DNA of 64,000 nt, from positions 124,001 through 188,000 of the forward strand of contig NZ_JANCLX010000001.1 of NCBI RefSeq assembly GCF_024295805.1, given 5' to 3'. The DNA comes from Streptomyces cucumeris (GTDB lineage Bacteria > Actinomycetota > Actinomycetes > Streptomycetales > Streptomycetaceae). Made by a program: the position numbers and the translations under genes. The notes beneath the pieces were generated by a model that did no database searches, was not told where the DNA came from, and saw only the letters and a list, made by a program, of their open reading frames with translations. The first letter of the stretch is position 1, and each line of letters starts with the position of its first letter. Shown piece by piece: positions 17,570-26,228 of the stretch.

Positions 17570-18409
17570 ATGCGTAGGTCGTTCCGCCCACTCCTCGCCG
17601 TTCTCGCGGTCCCGCTGTCCGCTGCCCTCGCCCTGGTGCTGATCTCTCCGGCACCGGCGACGGCCGATCGCGGGGTGGTGGGTGGTCAGGCGGTCCGCAC
17701 GGTCGAGGCACCGTGGGTGGTGGCCCTGTCCAGCCGTGCGGTGTTCGGTACCACCCGTTCCGGTCAGTTCTGCGGCGGTGCGGTGGTCACCCCGACGACG
17801 GTCCTCACGGCGGCCCACTGTCTGAGCCGGGCGGTGCTCGGCCGGAGCTGGCAGGAGGTGCGGGATCTCCGGGTGATCGTCGGACGCAATGATCTGCGGG
17901 GGACCGCCGGGGTGGAGTACCCGGCGACCCAGGTGTGGGTGAATCCGGCCTACGCGGCGGATGAGCGGGCCGGTGATGTCGCGGTGATCACCCTGAGCCG
18001 CCCACTGCCGTCCGCCTACGTCCTCCCCATGGCGCAGCACGGGGACCCGGCGTACCAGCCCGGTATCCGGGCGGCGGTGTACGGCTGGGGCGATACGGAG
18101 GGTGACGGCAGCTATGCCTCGACCCTGCGGATGGCCACGGTCCGGGTGCTGGACGACGCGACCTGCGCGGCGGCCTATCCGGGCAGTGCCGAGGGGCAGT
18201 ACCAGCCGGACTCGATGGTCTGCGCGGGGCTGCCGAGCGGCGGGCACGACGCCTGTCAGGGCGACAGCGGAGGGCCGCTGGTGGCCGGGGGACGGCTGGT
18301 GGGCCTGGTGTCCTGGGGGAGCGGCTGCGCGGTGGCGGGCCAGCCCGGTGTGTATACGAGGATCTCAGCGGTGGCGCCGCTGGTGGCCGCCCATGGATCG
18401 AGCCGGTGA
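17570..18409 (+). CDS. Secreted trypsin-like serine protease (family S1)
   Basis: 279 residues. A Sec signal peptide is clear: MRRSFRPLL, a hydrophobic core LAVLAVPLSAALALVLI and APATA before the likely cleavage near residue 32. The mature enzyme begins close to VVGGQAV, the usual activated N-terminus, after a very short propeptide. The catalytic triad is visible as TAAHC, GDVAVITL and GDSGGPLV. The Asp before CQGDSGG (GHDACQGDSGG) predicts trypsin-like Arg/Lys specificity. Six cysteines can form three disulfides. AGGAGG lies 5 nt upstream of the ATG. It is a stand-alone gene facing the small zinc-ribbon gene. Confidence 0.95.
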   Translation: MRRSFRPLLAVLAVPLSAALALVLISPAPATADRGVVGGQAVRTVEAPWVVALSSRAVFGTTRSGQFCGGAVVTPTTVLTAAHCLSRAVLGRSWQEVRDLRVIVGRNDLRGTAGVEYPATQVWVNPAYAADERAGDVAVITLSRPLPSAYVLPMAQHGDPAYQPGIRAAVYGWGDTEGDGSYASTLRMATVRVLDDATCAAAYPGSAEGQYQPDSMVCAGLPSGGHDACQGDSGGPLVAGGRLVGLVSWGSGCAVAGQPGVYTRISAVAPLVAAHGSSR

Positions 18410-18452
18410 CGGCTCCTGGCACGAGCGCTGACATGAGCACTGACACGAGCGC

Positions 18453-18485
18453 GGGCGGCCGCCCCCTGCTGGGGGCGAGCCGCCC
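18453..18485. terminator. Two-tier hairpin between convergent genes
   Basis: GGGCGGC (18453-18459) pairs with GCCGCCC (18479-18485), and inside it CCCCC pairs with GGGGG around loop TGCT. It lies between the convergent protease and zinc-ribbon genes and could terminate both. Confidence 0.65.
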
Positions 18486-18536
18486 GGGTTCCGGCCCTGG
18501 GCCGGCGTCGCTCGTCGTCGTGGGTGGTGCGAAGCG

Positions 18537-18767
18537 TCAGCGTTCGTCCTCGGACGCGGACGCCGGAACGGCGGTCAGCCGCTCGGTCTCGTCCTGTATC
18601 TCAGCGGCGATCTTCTTGAGTTCCGGCTCGAACTTGCGCCCGTGGTGGGCACAGAAGAGCAGTTCACCGCCGCTCATCAGGACGACGCGCAGGTAAGCCT
18701 GGGCGCCGCAGCGGTCGCAGCGGTCAGCGGCCGTCAGTGGGCTCGCGGGTGTCAGAACAGTAGTCAC
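18537..18767 (-). CDS. Small zinc-ribbon-like protein (DUF7455-type)
   Basis: 76 residues. The core CDRCGAQAYLRVVL followed by LLFCAHHGRKF forms a C-x2-C...C-x2-H pattern suited to binding one zinc ion. The tail is helical and acidic. It resembles the small family I know as DUF7455, widespread in Streptomyces and of unknown function. The GTG start at 18767 has AGAGG a few bases upstream. It lies divergent to parE across a 441-bp gap. Confidence 0.82.
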   Translation of the reverse strand: MTTVLTPASPLTAADRCDRCGAQAYLRVVLMSGGELLFCAHHGRKFEPELKKIAAEIQDETERLTAVPASASEDER

Positions 18768-19208
18768 GTCGCCTCTTCTCTAGCTCGACGAGCTGTCGTA
18801 CCAGGGTCAACATCCAACCAGCCCGAAATCGTTCCCGCTCGTGGCTTTTCCCCAAAGATTGCTTCTGAGTAGGCCGGATGGTGACGGTTGGCGGCGAATG
18901 AGCCGTATTGCGATGGTTTACAGATTCACGTCGTTTGGTCGGTTGTGTCCAACCGACTGGGTTGCCGGTTGTTCATGAGGACGTGCCCGGAGCCTAAATG
19001 GTTCATGCCTGAAAGGGAACGTGATGTGTGCGTCACCCCAACGGGCTATCGAACGTACGAGCGAAACATGTGATGGCTGGACTAGCATGGACGTTTCACG
19101 GGTGGCGGCACAAAGGCTCTATCAAGCCTCGGTACCCTCTGACGGGCGACCCAGCCACACCGTGCCCACAGTCGGGCCAACCAAGAAATTCAGCGAGGAG
19201 CGAACCGC
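18768..19208. other. 441-bp divergent intergenic region upstream of parE
   Basis: No gene is supported here. The region is clearly AT-richer than its surroundings and should carry promoters for parE and the zinc-ribbon gene. A possible -10, TAGCAT (19083-19088), has no good -35. A short perfect inverted repeat, GTCGGTTG-TGTC-CAACCGAC (18938-18957), is the only clear structure and could be an operator or hairpin. Confidence 0.6.
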
Positions 19209-21332
19209 GTGACCGCCGACACGTCCGTGCCGTCCACTGCGCTGCTGACCGGAGCAGACCGGGGCGGCTCCAACTACACCGCGCGGCACCTTCTCGTCCT
19301 CGAGGGCCTCGAGGCCGTGCGCAAGCGTCCCGGTATGTACATCGGGTCCACCGACAGCCGTGGTCTGATGCACTGCCTCTGGGAGATCATCGACAACTCG
19401 GTGGACGAGGCCCTCGGCGGCTACTGCGACCGTATCGAGGTGATCCTCCACGACGACGGCTCGGTGGAGGTCCGGGACAACGGCCGGGGCATCCCGGTCG
19501 ACGTCGAGCCGAAGACCGGGCTGTCCGGTGTCGAGGTCGTGATGACCAAGCTGCACGCGGGCGGCAAGTTCGGAGGCGGCTCCTACGCGGCCTCCGGCGG
19601 TCTGCACGGCGTCGGAGCCTCCGTGGTCAACGCGCTCTCCAGCCGTCTGGACGTCGAGGTGGACCGCGACGCCAAGACCCACGCGATCAGCTTCCGGCGC
19701 GGGGTGCCCGGGATCTTCACCGAATCCGGCCCCGACGCGCCCTTCGACCCCTCCAGCGGCCTCCTCAAGGGCAAGCGGGTTCCCAAGACGCGCACCGGCA
19801 CCCGTATCCGTTACTGGGCGGACCGGCAGATCTTCCTCAAGGACGCCAAGCTCTCCCTGGACACCCTGTACGCCCGTGCCCGTCAGACCGCCTTCCTGGT
19901 CCCCGGCCTCACTCTGATCGTCCGGGACGAGCGCGGTCTCGACGGGGAGACCGGACCGGTCGAGGAGACCTTCCGCTACGACGGCGGCATCAGCGAGTTC
20001 TGTGAGTACCTCGCCCAGGACAAGGCCGTCTGCGATGTGCAGCGTCTCTCCGGACAGGGCACCTTCAAGGAGACCGTGCCGGTCCTGGACGAGCGCGGCC
20101 ATATGACGCCCACCGAGGTCACCCGTGAGCTCGCTGTCGACATCGCGCTGCGCTGGGGCACCGGCTACGACAGCACGGTCAAGTCCTTCGTCAACATCAT
20201 CGCCACCCCCAAGGGCGGCACCCACGTCTCCGGGTTCGAGCGTTCGATCACCAAGACCGTCAACGAGGCGCTGCGCAGCACCAAGACGCTGCGCGTCGCC
20301 GAGGACGACGTCGTCAAGGACGACGCCATGGAGGGCCTGACGGCGGTGGTGACCGTGCGGCTGGCCGAGCCGCAGTTCGAGGGGCAGACCAAGGAGGTGC
20401 TGGGCACCTCGGCCGCCTCCCGGATCGTGGCCAATGTCGTCGCCAAGGAGCTGAAGGCGTTCCTGACCTCCACCAAGCGGGACGCCAAGGCACAGGCCCG
20501 GGCCATCCTGGAGAAGGTCGCCGCCGCGGCGCGCACCCGGATCGCGGCCCGTCAGCACAAGGAGGCGCAGCGCCGTAAGACCGCGCTGGAGTCCTCCTCG
20601 CTGCCCGCGAAGCTGGCCGACTGCCGCAGCGACGACGTGGACCGCAGCGAACTGTTCATCGTCGAGGGCGACTCGGCGCTGGGTACGGCCAAGCTGGCGC
20701 GGAACTCGGAGTTCCAGGCACTGCTGCCGATCCGTGGCAAGATCCTGAACGTTCAGAAGGCGTCGATCTCCGACATGCTGAAGAACGCCGAGTGCGGTGC
20801 GATCATCCAGGTGATAGGAGCCGGTTCGGGCCGCACCTTCGATATCGACCAGGCCCGCTACGGCAAGGTGATCTTCCTCGCGGACGCCGATGTCGACGGC
20901 GCCCACATCCGGATCCTGCTGCTCACCCTCTTCCAGCGCTATATGCGGCCGATGGTCGAGCAGGGGCGGGTCTTCTCGGCCGTGCCGCCGCTGCACCGGG
21001 TCGAGCTGGTCAATCCCAAGCGGGGCCAGTCGAAGTACATCTACACCTACTCCGACAACGAGCTCCGGGAGACGCTGCTGGACCTCCAGCGCCGCGGTGT
21101 GCGCTACAAGGACGGCATCCAGCGCTACAAGGGTCTCGGTGAGATGGACGCCGACCAGCTCGCGGAGACCACGATGGATCCGCGCCACCGCACCCTGCGG
21201 CGTATCAACATCAGCGACCTGGAGGCGGCGGAGCAGGTGTTCGACCTGCTCATGGGCAACGAGGTCGCGCCGCGCAAGGAGTTCATCACCAACTCCGCGG
21301 CCACCCTGGACCGTTCGCGCATCGACGCCTGA
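19209..21332 (+). CDS. parE: DNA topoisomerase IV subunit B (ParE)
   Basis: 707 residues from the GTG at 19209 (GAGGAG upstream). The GHKL ATPase domain shows RKRPGMYIGST, EIIDNSVDEAL, DNGRGIPVD and LHGVGASVVNALS. The transducer carries the conserved lysine region, and the TOPRIM domain has EGDSALGTAKLARN, PIRGKILNVQKA and DADVDGAHIRILLLT. The C-terminus has YKGLGEMDADQLAETTMDP. Assignment as ParE rather than GyrB rests on its position near parC and hrdB, since gyrB in Streptomyces sits by the origin. The partner parC is about 9.7 kb away on the opposite strand, so the subunits are not co-transcribed. Confidence 0.93.
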   Translation: MTADTSVPSTALLTGADRGGSNYTARHLLVLEGLEAVRKRPGMYIGSTDSRGLMHCLWEIIDNSVDEALGGYCDRIEVILHDDGSVEVRDNGRGIPVDVEPKTGLSGVEVVMTKLHAGGKFGGGSYAASGGLHGVGASVVNALSSRLDVEVDRDAKTHAISFRRGVPGIFTESGPDAPFDPSSGLLKGKRVPKTRTGTRIRYWADRQIFLKDAKLSLDTLYARARQTAFLVPGLTLIVRDERGLDGETGPVEETFRYDGGISEFCEYLAQDKAVCDVQRLSGQGTFKETVPVLDERGHMTPTEVTRELAVDIALRWGTGYDSTVKSFVNIIATPKGGTHVSGFERSITKTVNEALRSTKTLRVAEDDVVKDDAMEGLTAVVTVRLAEPQFEGQTKEVLGTSAASRIVANVVAKELKAFLTSTKRDAKAQARAILEKVAAAARTRIAARQHKEAQRRKTALESSSLPAKLADCRSDDVDRSELFIVEGDSALGTAKLARNSEFQALLPIRGKILNVQKASISDMLKNAECGAIIQVIGAGSGRTFDIDQARYGKVIFLADADVDGAHIRILLLTLFQRYMRPMVEQGRVFSAVPPLHRVELVNPKRGQSKYIYTYSDNELRETLLDLQRRGVRYKDGIQRYKGLGEMDADQLAETTMDPRHRTLRRINISDLEAAEQVFDLLMGNEVAPRKEFITNSAATLDRSRIDA

Positions 21333-21344
21333 CCGGCACCCGGC

Positions 21345-21394
21345 CTGATGGCTGAGGGCTCTCCACCCGCGGGTGGAGAGCCCTCAGCCATCAG
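21345..21394. terminator. 50-bp perfect palindrome after parE
   Basis: Positions 21345-21369 are the exact reverse complement of 21370-21394, giving 25-bp arms and no spacer. Each arm reads from its outer end CTGATGGCTGAGGGCTCTCC and continues ACCCG. It begins 13 nt after the parE stop. It would form a very stable terminator hairpin, though a natural loop would need several central pairs to stay open. Its perfection is unusual. Confidence 0.8.
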
Positions 21395-21486
21395 CGGCCC
21401 CGGGACCCACCCCGGCTCCGATCCGCACCGGCCCCGCCGGTCCGTAGCGTCCCCGGGAGTAGTGATGTCCCTCTCGGAGGCTCTGT

Positions 21487-21990
21487 GTGATGTCCGGATT
21501 TCCCCATGCCGTCGTGATCGCCGCGGTGATCGTCGCCGTGATCGTCCGTCAGTTCCGCCCGCGGAGGGTGGCCGAGGACGTACGGCGCTGGTGGGCGCTG
21601 CCGGTCGTGCTCGGCGCGCTGGCGCTGCGCGAACCGGGGCTGATCGACCACCGTCACCATCTGGCGTCCGTGGCGCTGCTGGTGGGGGATCTGCTCGTCG
21701 GCGCCCTCACCGGGGCCGCCTGGGCCTGGACCAGCCGGGTCTGGACGGATGAGTCCGGCGCGGTCTGGGCACAAGCGGGGAAGGCCACCGCGGCGGTCTG
21801 GGCCGGTGGTCTGGTGCTCCGGCTGGCCCTGGCCGGAGCGGGCGCGCTCGCGGGGGTGCGCCAGGAGAACGGTGCGATCATGCTGACCCTGGCGGTGTCG
21901 CTGCTGCTGAGCGGTGCCGTCGCCGTTCTGCGGAGCGCCGGCCCGGAGGGGATGACGCTCGGCGTGGAGAAAGGCGCGTTCGGTCGATGA
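21487..21990 (+). CDS. Small polytopic membrane protein
   Basis: 167 residues with about four or five hydrophobic segments (VVIAAVIVAVIV, ALPVVLGALAL, LASVALLVGDLLVGALTG, AGGLVLRLALAGAGALAG, IMLTLAVSLLLSGAVAVL). No family is assigned with confidence. GGAGG sits 6 nt before the GTG at 21487; ATG 21490 is the next codon. Its stop overlaps the histidine kinase start by 4 nt (ATGA), so translation is coupled and it may be an accessory membrane partner of the sensor. Confidence 0.78.
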   Translation: MMSGFPHAVVIAAVIVAVIVRQFRPRRVAEDVRRWWALPVVLGALALREPGLIDHRHHLASVALLVGDLLVGALTGAAWAWTSRVWTDESGAVWAQAGKATAAVWAGGLVLRLALAGAGALAGVRQENGAIMLTLAVSLLLSGAVAVLRSAGPEGMTLGVEKGAFGR

Positions 21991-23141
21991 GAGCGGCAAC
22001 GCGGTGGCCGTCACGGCAGGCGCTGTCGGGTCAGGGACTGCCCAGGATCCGGCGGGTGCTCGACATCTGCGGCTGGACGACCGCGGTGTGCTGGCTGGTC
22101 CGGGGGCTGTTCCGCGACGAGGGCCTCCCGGGGTGGGAACGGGCGGTGCTGATCGGCGCGCTGGCCGGGTGCACGGTCGCGCTGTTCGTCTTCCGCCGGG
22201 TCACCCTGGACCACCGGCTGCTGCCCGCCGTGGCGCTGATGGGCCTGCTGATCGGCGCGGGGGCGGCTATGCGGGCGGCCGGTGCCGACCACCCGGCGGA
22301 CGTGCTCTGGGGCGCCGTCGCGATCGTCGCGATGGAGCGGCTGCCGCTGCTCGCGGGGGCGGTCTGCGGGGGCATCGCGATGGTGTCCTCGGTGCTCACC
22401 AGCGCCGATCCCTCGGCGGGCGGTGTCATCACCGGCGCCGGTCTGCTGCTCATCGGCTACACCCTCCGCCTCGACAGCGACGCCCGGGGCAACGGCTACC
22501 GGCTGCTCGACCAGGAGCGGGCCGCCCGGCGCGCCGAGGCCGAGACGGCGGCGCTGGCCGAACGGGCCCGGATCGCCCGCGAGATCCACGATGTGCTGGC
22601 GCACAGCCTGTCCGCCCAGCTCGTCCACCTGGAGGCGGCGCGGCTGATGATCGAGTGCGGAGAGGATTCCGCCAAGGTCCTGGACCGTGTGGTGGCCGCG
22701 CGGGGGATGGCCCGCGAGGGGCTCACCGAGACCCGGCAGGCGCTGTCGGCGCTGCGCGGTGAGATGGTGCCGGTCGAGGACTTCCTGCGGGACTCCGCGG
22801 CGGCCGAAGGGGCCGGGTTCGCCGCCGAGGGGGAGCGGAGGCGGCTGGGCGCCGAGGCGGGGCTCGCGGTGCGCCGGGTCGCGCAGGAGGCGCTGACCAA
22901 CGTCCGCAAGCACGCGCCGGGTGCGCGAGTGCGGCTGCGGCTGGTCTACGCGGAGCGTGAGGTGTCGCTCGAGGTGAGCGACGACGGCGCCCGCGAGACC
23001 CCGCCGGCCGCCGGTCTGGCCGCTACGGGCTCCGGGTACGGTCTGCTGGGGATGCGCGAACGCGCCGAACTCCTCGGCGGCACCCTGGAGGCGGGGCCGG
23101 AGGGGCAAGGGTTCACCGTGCGGCTGACGGTGCCGCTGTGA
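21987..23141 (+). CDS. Membrane sensor histidine kinase (NarL-type partner, HisKA_3)
   Basis: 384 residues. The N-terminal 165 residues are hydrophobic, with about five membrane segments and no large extracellular domain, typical of the intramembrane-sensing kinases of actinobacteria. The dimerisation/phospho-acceptor motif is ARIAREIHDVLAHSLS with the phosphorylatable His. The HATPase_c domain follows (RVAQEALTNVRKHAPGA, EVSDDG, GYGLLGMRERAELLGG). The start overlaps the preceding membrane gene by 4 nt, and the response regulator follows after 151 nt. The signal is unknown. Confidence 0.93.
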   Translation: MRAATRWPSRQALSGQGLPRIRRVLDICGWTTAVCWLVRGLFRDEGLPGWERAVLIGALAGCTVALFVFRRVTLDHRLLPAVALMGLLIGAGAAMRAAGADHPADVLWGAVAIVAMERLPLLAGAVCGGIAMVSSVLTSADPSAGGVITGAGLLLIGYTLRLDSDARGNGYRLLDQERAARRAEAETAALAERARIAREIHDVLAHSLSAQLVHLEAARLMIECGEDSAKVLDRVVAARGMAREGLTETRQALSALRGEMVPVEDFLRDSAAAEGAGFAAEGERRRLGAEAGLAVRRVAQEALTNVRKHAPGARVRLRLVYAEREVSLEVSDDGARETPPAAGLAATGSGYGLLGMRERAELLGGTLEAGPEGQGFTVRLTVPL

Positions 23142-23292
23142 ACGGGGCGGAAGCGGTGAACGAGATGGCACGGGCTCGCGGGGGCGCGTGGCGCACGGGA
23201 GGTTTGAGGGGGCGTGGGCGCAGAAGCCGACGGCCCGGGGCGGAAGAGGTGCCGCGGGGTACGGCCGCGGCAACCGAGGGGACGGTGGACGG

Positions 23293-24039
23293 GTGAGGGA
23301 CGATGGCACGGGAGCGGCGCCGCCGGTGACCGCGCGGGTGGTGGTGGCCGACGACCAGACCGTGGTGCGCGAGGGCATCGTGATGCTGCTCGGCCTCCTC
23401 CCCGGTATCGAGGTCGTCGGAGCGGCCGGTGACGGCGAGGAGGCACTGCGGCTGGTCGCCGAACTGGCCCCCGACGTCGTCCTGATGGATCTGCGGATGC
23501 CGCGCTGCGACGGGGTCGAGGCCACCCGCCGGGTGCGTGCCGCCCATCCGGACACCCAGGTCGTCGTGCTGACCACCTACGCCGACGACGACTCGCTCTT
23601 CCCCGCGCTGCGCGCCGGGGCCCGCGGCTATCTCACCAAGGACGCCGACGCGGACGAGATCCTGCGGGCCGTCCAGGACGTGATGTCCGGGGACGCCGGG
23701 CTCTCCCCGAAGGTGCAGCGGATGCTGCTGGAGCGGCTCGCCGAACGCGACCGGCCCGCTCCCGCGCCCCGGCCGTCCGGTGCCGTGACCGGTGTGCCCG
23801 GCGCGCTGCCCGACGGCCTCACCCCACGCGAGGCGGAGGTTCTGGCGCTGGTCGCGGAGGGATTCTCCAACGCGGAGATCGCGCGCGGTCTGCACGTCGC
23901 CCCCGCGACCGTGAAGACCCACATCAACAACCTCTTCTCCAAGAGCGGTGTACGCGACCGGGCCCAGGCCGTCCGCTACGCCTACCGGCACGGCATCGCC
24001 CGGCCACCAGGGGACACTTCCGAGCCGTTCGTCACCTGA
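23293..24039 (+). CDS. LuxR/NarL-type response regulator
   Basis: 248 residues from the GTG at 23293; a GTG at 23326 is an alternative and the frame is open further upstream. The receiver domain begins VTARVVVADDQTVVREGI (acidic pair), the phospho-accepting Asp is in VVLMDLRMPRCDG, and the conserved Lys in GYLTKDADADEI. A 25-residue Pro-rich linker leads to a LuxR-type helix-turn-helix: LTPREAEVLALVAEGFSNAE, then VAPATVKTHINNLFSKSGV. It is the cognate partner of the kinase just upstream. Target genes are unknown. Confidence 0.93.
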   Translation: MRDDGTGAAPPVTARVVVADDQTVVREGIVMLLGLLPGIEVVGAAGDGEEALRLVAELAPDVVLMDLRMPRCDGVEATRRVRAAHPDTQVVVLTTYADDDSLFPALRAGARGYLTKDADADEILRAVQDVMSGDAGLSPKVQRMLLERLAERDRPAPAPRPSGAVTGVPGALPDGLTPREAEVLALVAEGFSNAEIARGLHVAPATVKTHINNLFSKSGVRDRAQAVRYAYRHGIARPPGDTSEPFVT

Positions 24040-24143
24040 GTCACCTGATGGGGTGAACGTCCGGTATTGAAGGGTCCGGGATCTTCCCTGTCTGTCCATC
24101 CTTGGGCACGCGGCCGATGCGGCAGTGAACAAGGAGTTTTCGG

Positions 24144-24596
24144 GTGGACATGCACAACGCGCGCGATACGGGAGCGGCCCGGCTGGACGATCCCTGGTAC
24201 GACGCGCTCGCGTCCGGCTGGGGAGAGCCGGACGACACCGACAGCAGACCCCGGCGGGTGAGCCCGCCGGCCGCGGAGGACGTGTACACGGAGGTGCACG
24301 GCAGCGCCGCGTTCCAGGAAGTGCGCAGGCGCTACCGCCGGTTCGTGTTCCCCGCGGCCGCCGCGTTCCTCCTGTGGTATCTGGTCTATGTCGTCGCGGC
24401 GACCACGGCCCCCGATCTGATGGCCCGCCCCGTGGTCGGCGCCCTCAACGTCGCGATGGTCGCCGGGCTCGCCCAGTTCGCCACCACCTTCCTCCTCACC
24501 TGGGCGTACGCCCGCCACGCACGGCTGCGCCGGGACCGGGTCGCGCTCGAACTGCGCTGGGTGACCCAGGAGATGATGCGGGGGCACGGGCGGTGA
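24144..24596 (+). CDS. DUF485 family inner-membrane protein
   Basis: 150 residues. A 60-residue polar N-terminus precedes a DUF485 domain with two membrane helices (FVFPAAAAFLLWYLVYVVAA and VAMVAGLAQFATTFLLTWAYA), preceded by the usual SAAFQEVRRRYRRF. DUF485 proteins (YjcH type) accompany acetate/cation symporters such as ActP, as here. The GTG at 24144 has AAGGAG upstream; ATG 24150 is possible. Its stop overlaps the symporter start by 4 nt (GTGA), so the two are translationally coupled. Confidence 0.92.
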   Translation: MDMHNARDTGAARLDDPWYDALASGWGEPDDTDSRPRRVSPPAAEDVYTEVHGSAAFQEVRRRYRRFVFPAAAAFLLWYLVYVVAATTAPDLMARPVVGALNVAMVAGLAQFATTFLLTWAYARHARLRRDRVALELRWVTQEMMRGHGR

Positions 24597-26200
24597 CCGG
24601 CAACCAACAGAGCCTGGCGCTGCTGCTCTTCGGCGTCTTCGTGGCCGCCACCCTGGGGATCACCACCTGGGCGGGGCGCCGCCGGCATGGCTCACCGGAG
24701 GAGTTCTACGCGGGTGGACGGCTCTTCTCGCCCATGGAGAACGGTTTCGCGATCGCCGGTGACTACATGTCGGCCGCGTCCTTCCTCGGCGTCTCCGGGC
24801 TGATCGCGCTCTTCGGCTATGACGGGGTCCTCTACTGCGTCGGCTTCTTCGTGGCCTGGCTGGTGGTGCTCCTCCTGGTGGCCGAACTGGTCCGCAACTG
24901 CGGCCGGTTCACCCTCGCCGACGTCCTGGCCGCCCGGATGCGCGAACGTCCGGTCCGGATTGCCGCAGGCATCTCCTCGGTCACGGTCTGCGTGCTCTAC
25001 CTCATCGCCCAGATGGTCGGCGCGGGCAGCCTGGTCGCACTGCTGCTCGGTGAGACCGGCACTCATGCCCGCACCTGGACGGTCATCGGCGTGGGCACCC
25101 TGATGGTGGTCTTCGTGGCGCTCGGCGGGATGCGCGCCACGACCTGGATCCAGATCGTCAAGGCCGCGCTGCTCATGGGCGGGGCGGTCGCGCTGACGGT
25201 CCTCGTCCTCATCCGCTTCCACGGTGACGTCGACGCGCTGCTGAGTTCGGCGGCGCGCCACAGCGGGCACGGCTCCGACTTCCTCGCCCCCGGCCTCAAG
25301 TACGGCGGCGACTGGACCGCGCGGCTGGACTTCGTGAGCCTGGGACTGGCCCTGGTGCTGGGCACCGCGGGGCTGCCGCACATCCTCTCGCGCTTCTACA
25401 CGGTGCCCACCGCCCGTGCCGCGCGCCGCTCGGTCATCTGGTCCATCGGCCTGATCGGCGGCTTCTACCTGATGACGATCGTGCTCGGCTTCGGCGCGGC
25501 CGCGGTGCTGGGCACCGATGCCGTACGGTCCTCCAACGCGGCCGGGAACACCGCCGTCCCGCTGCTCGCGCTGGATCTCGGCGGCGGCGCCGGGTCGACC
25601 GGGGGCACGGTGCTGTTCGCGGTCGTCGCCGCCATCGCCTTCGCCACCATCCTCGCCGTCGTCGCGGGCATCACCCTCGCCTCCTCCGCCTCCGTCGCCC
25701 ATGATCTCTACGCCTCGCTCAGCCGCCGGAAGGACCGCACCCCGCGCCGCGAGGTCGCGGTCGCGCGGCTCGCGGCGGTGGGCATCGGCGCCGTGGCGAT
25801 CGGTCTCGGGCTGCTCGCCCAGGACCTCAACGTGGCCTTCCTGGTCGGGCTCGCCTTCGCCGCCGCCGCGTCCGCGAACCTGCCGGTCCTGCTGTACTCG
25901 CTGTTCTGGCGGCGCTTCACCACCCGGGGCGCGGTGTGGTCGGTCTACGGAGGGCTGGTTCCGGCGGTGGTGCTGGTGGTGCTGTCCCCGGTGGTCTCCG
26001 GCAGTCCGGGCGCGATCTTCCCCGGGCTGGACTTCCAGCTCTTCCCGCTGGAGAACCCGGGACTGGTCTCCGTGCCGCTGGGCTTCCTCGCGGGCTGGCT
26101 CGGCACGGTCACCTCACGTACGACCGCGGACACCGCCGGACACGCGGCCAAGCACGCGGAGACCGAGGTGCGGGCGCTCACCGGGGCCGGGGCGGCGTGA
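24593..26200 (+). CDS. Sodium/proton:solute symporter (ActP-like, SSS family)
   Basis: 535 residues and about 13 membrane helices. The family signature EFYAGGRLFSPMENGFAIAGDYMSAASFLGVSGLIALFGYDG near the N-terminus is typical of cation/acetate symporters. Further conserved parts are GGMRATTWIQIVKAALLMGG, TAGLPHILSRFYTVPTARAARRS and a C-terminal NVAFLVGLAFAAAASANLPVLLYSLFWRRFTTRGA. The GTG at 24593 overlaps the DUF485 stop. A CitAB-type two-component system lies convergently 28 nt downstream, suggesting control by a carboxylate signal. The substrate is probably acetate or another short carboxylate, inferred from family only. Confidence 0.92.
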   Translation: MTGNQQSLALLLFGVFVAATLGITTWAGRRRHGSPEEFYAGGRLFSPMENGFAIAGDYMSAASFLGVSGLIALFGYDGVLYCVGFFVAWLVVLLLVAELVRNCGRFTLADVLAARMRERPVRIAAGISSVTVCVLYLIAQMVGAGSLVALLLGETGTHARTWTVIGVGTLMVVFVALGGMRATTWIQIVKAALLMGGAVALTVLVLIRFHGDVDALLSSAARHSGHGSDFLAPGLKYGGDWTARLDFVSLGLALVLGTAGLPHILSRFYTVPTARAARRSVIWSIGLIGGFYLMTIVLGFGAAAVLGTDAVRSSNAAGNTAVPLLALDLGGGAGSTGGTVLFAVVAAIAFATILAVVAGITLASSASVAHDLYASLSRRKDRTPRREVAVARLAAVGIGAVAIGLGLLAQDLNVAFLVGLAFAAAASANLPVLLYSLFWRRFTTRGAVWSVYGGLVPAVVLVVLSPVVSGSPGAIFPGLDFQLFPLENPGLVSVPLGFLAGWLGTVTSRTTADTAGHAAKHAETEVRALTGAGAA

Positions 26201-26228
26201 GGGCCGCGGCCGGGTCCGTGCGGCCCGT

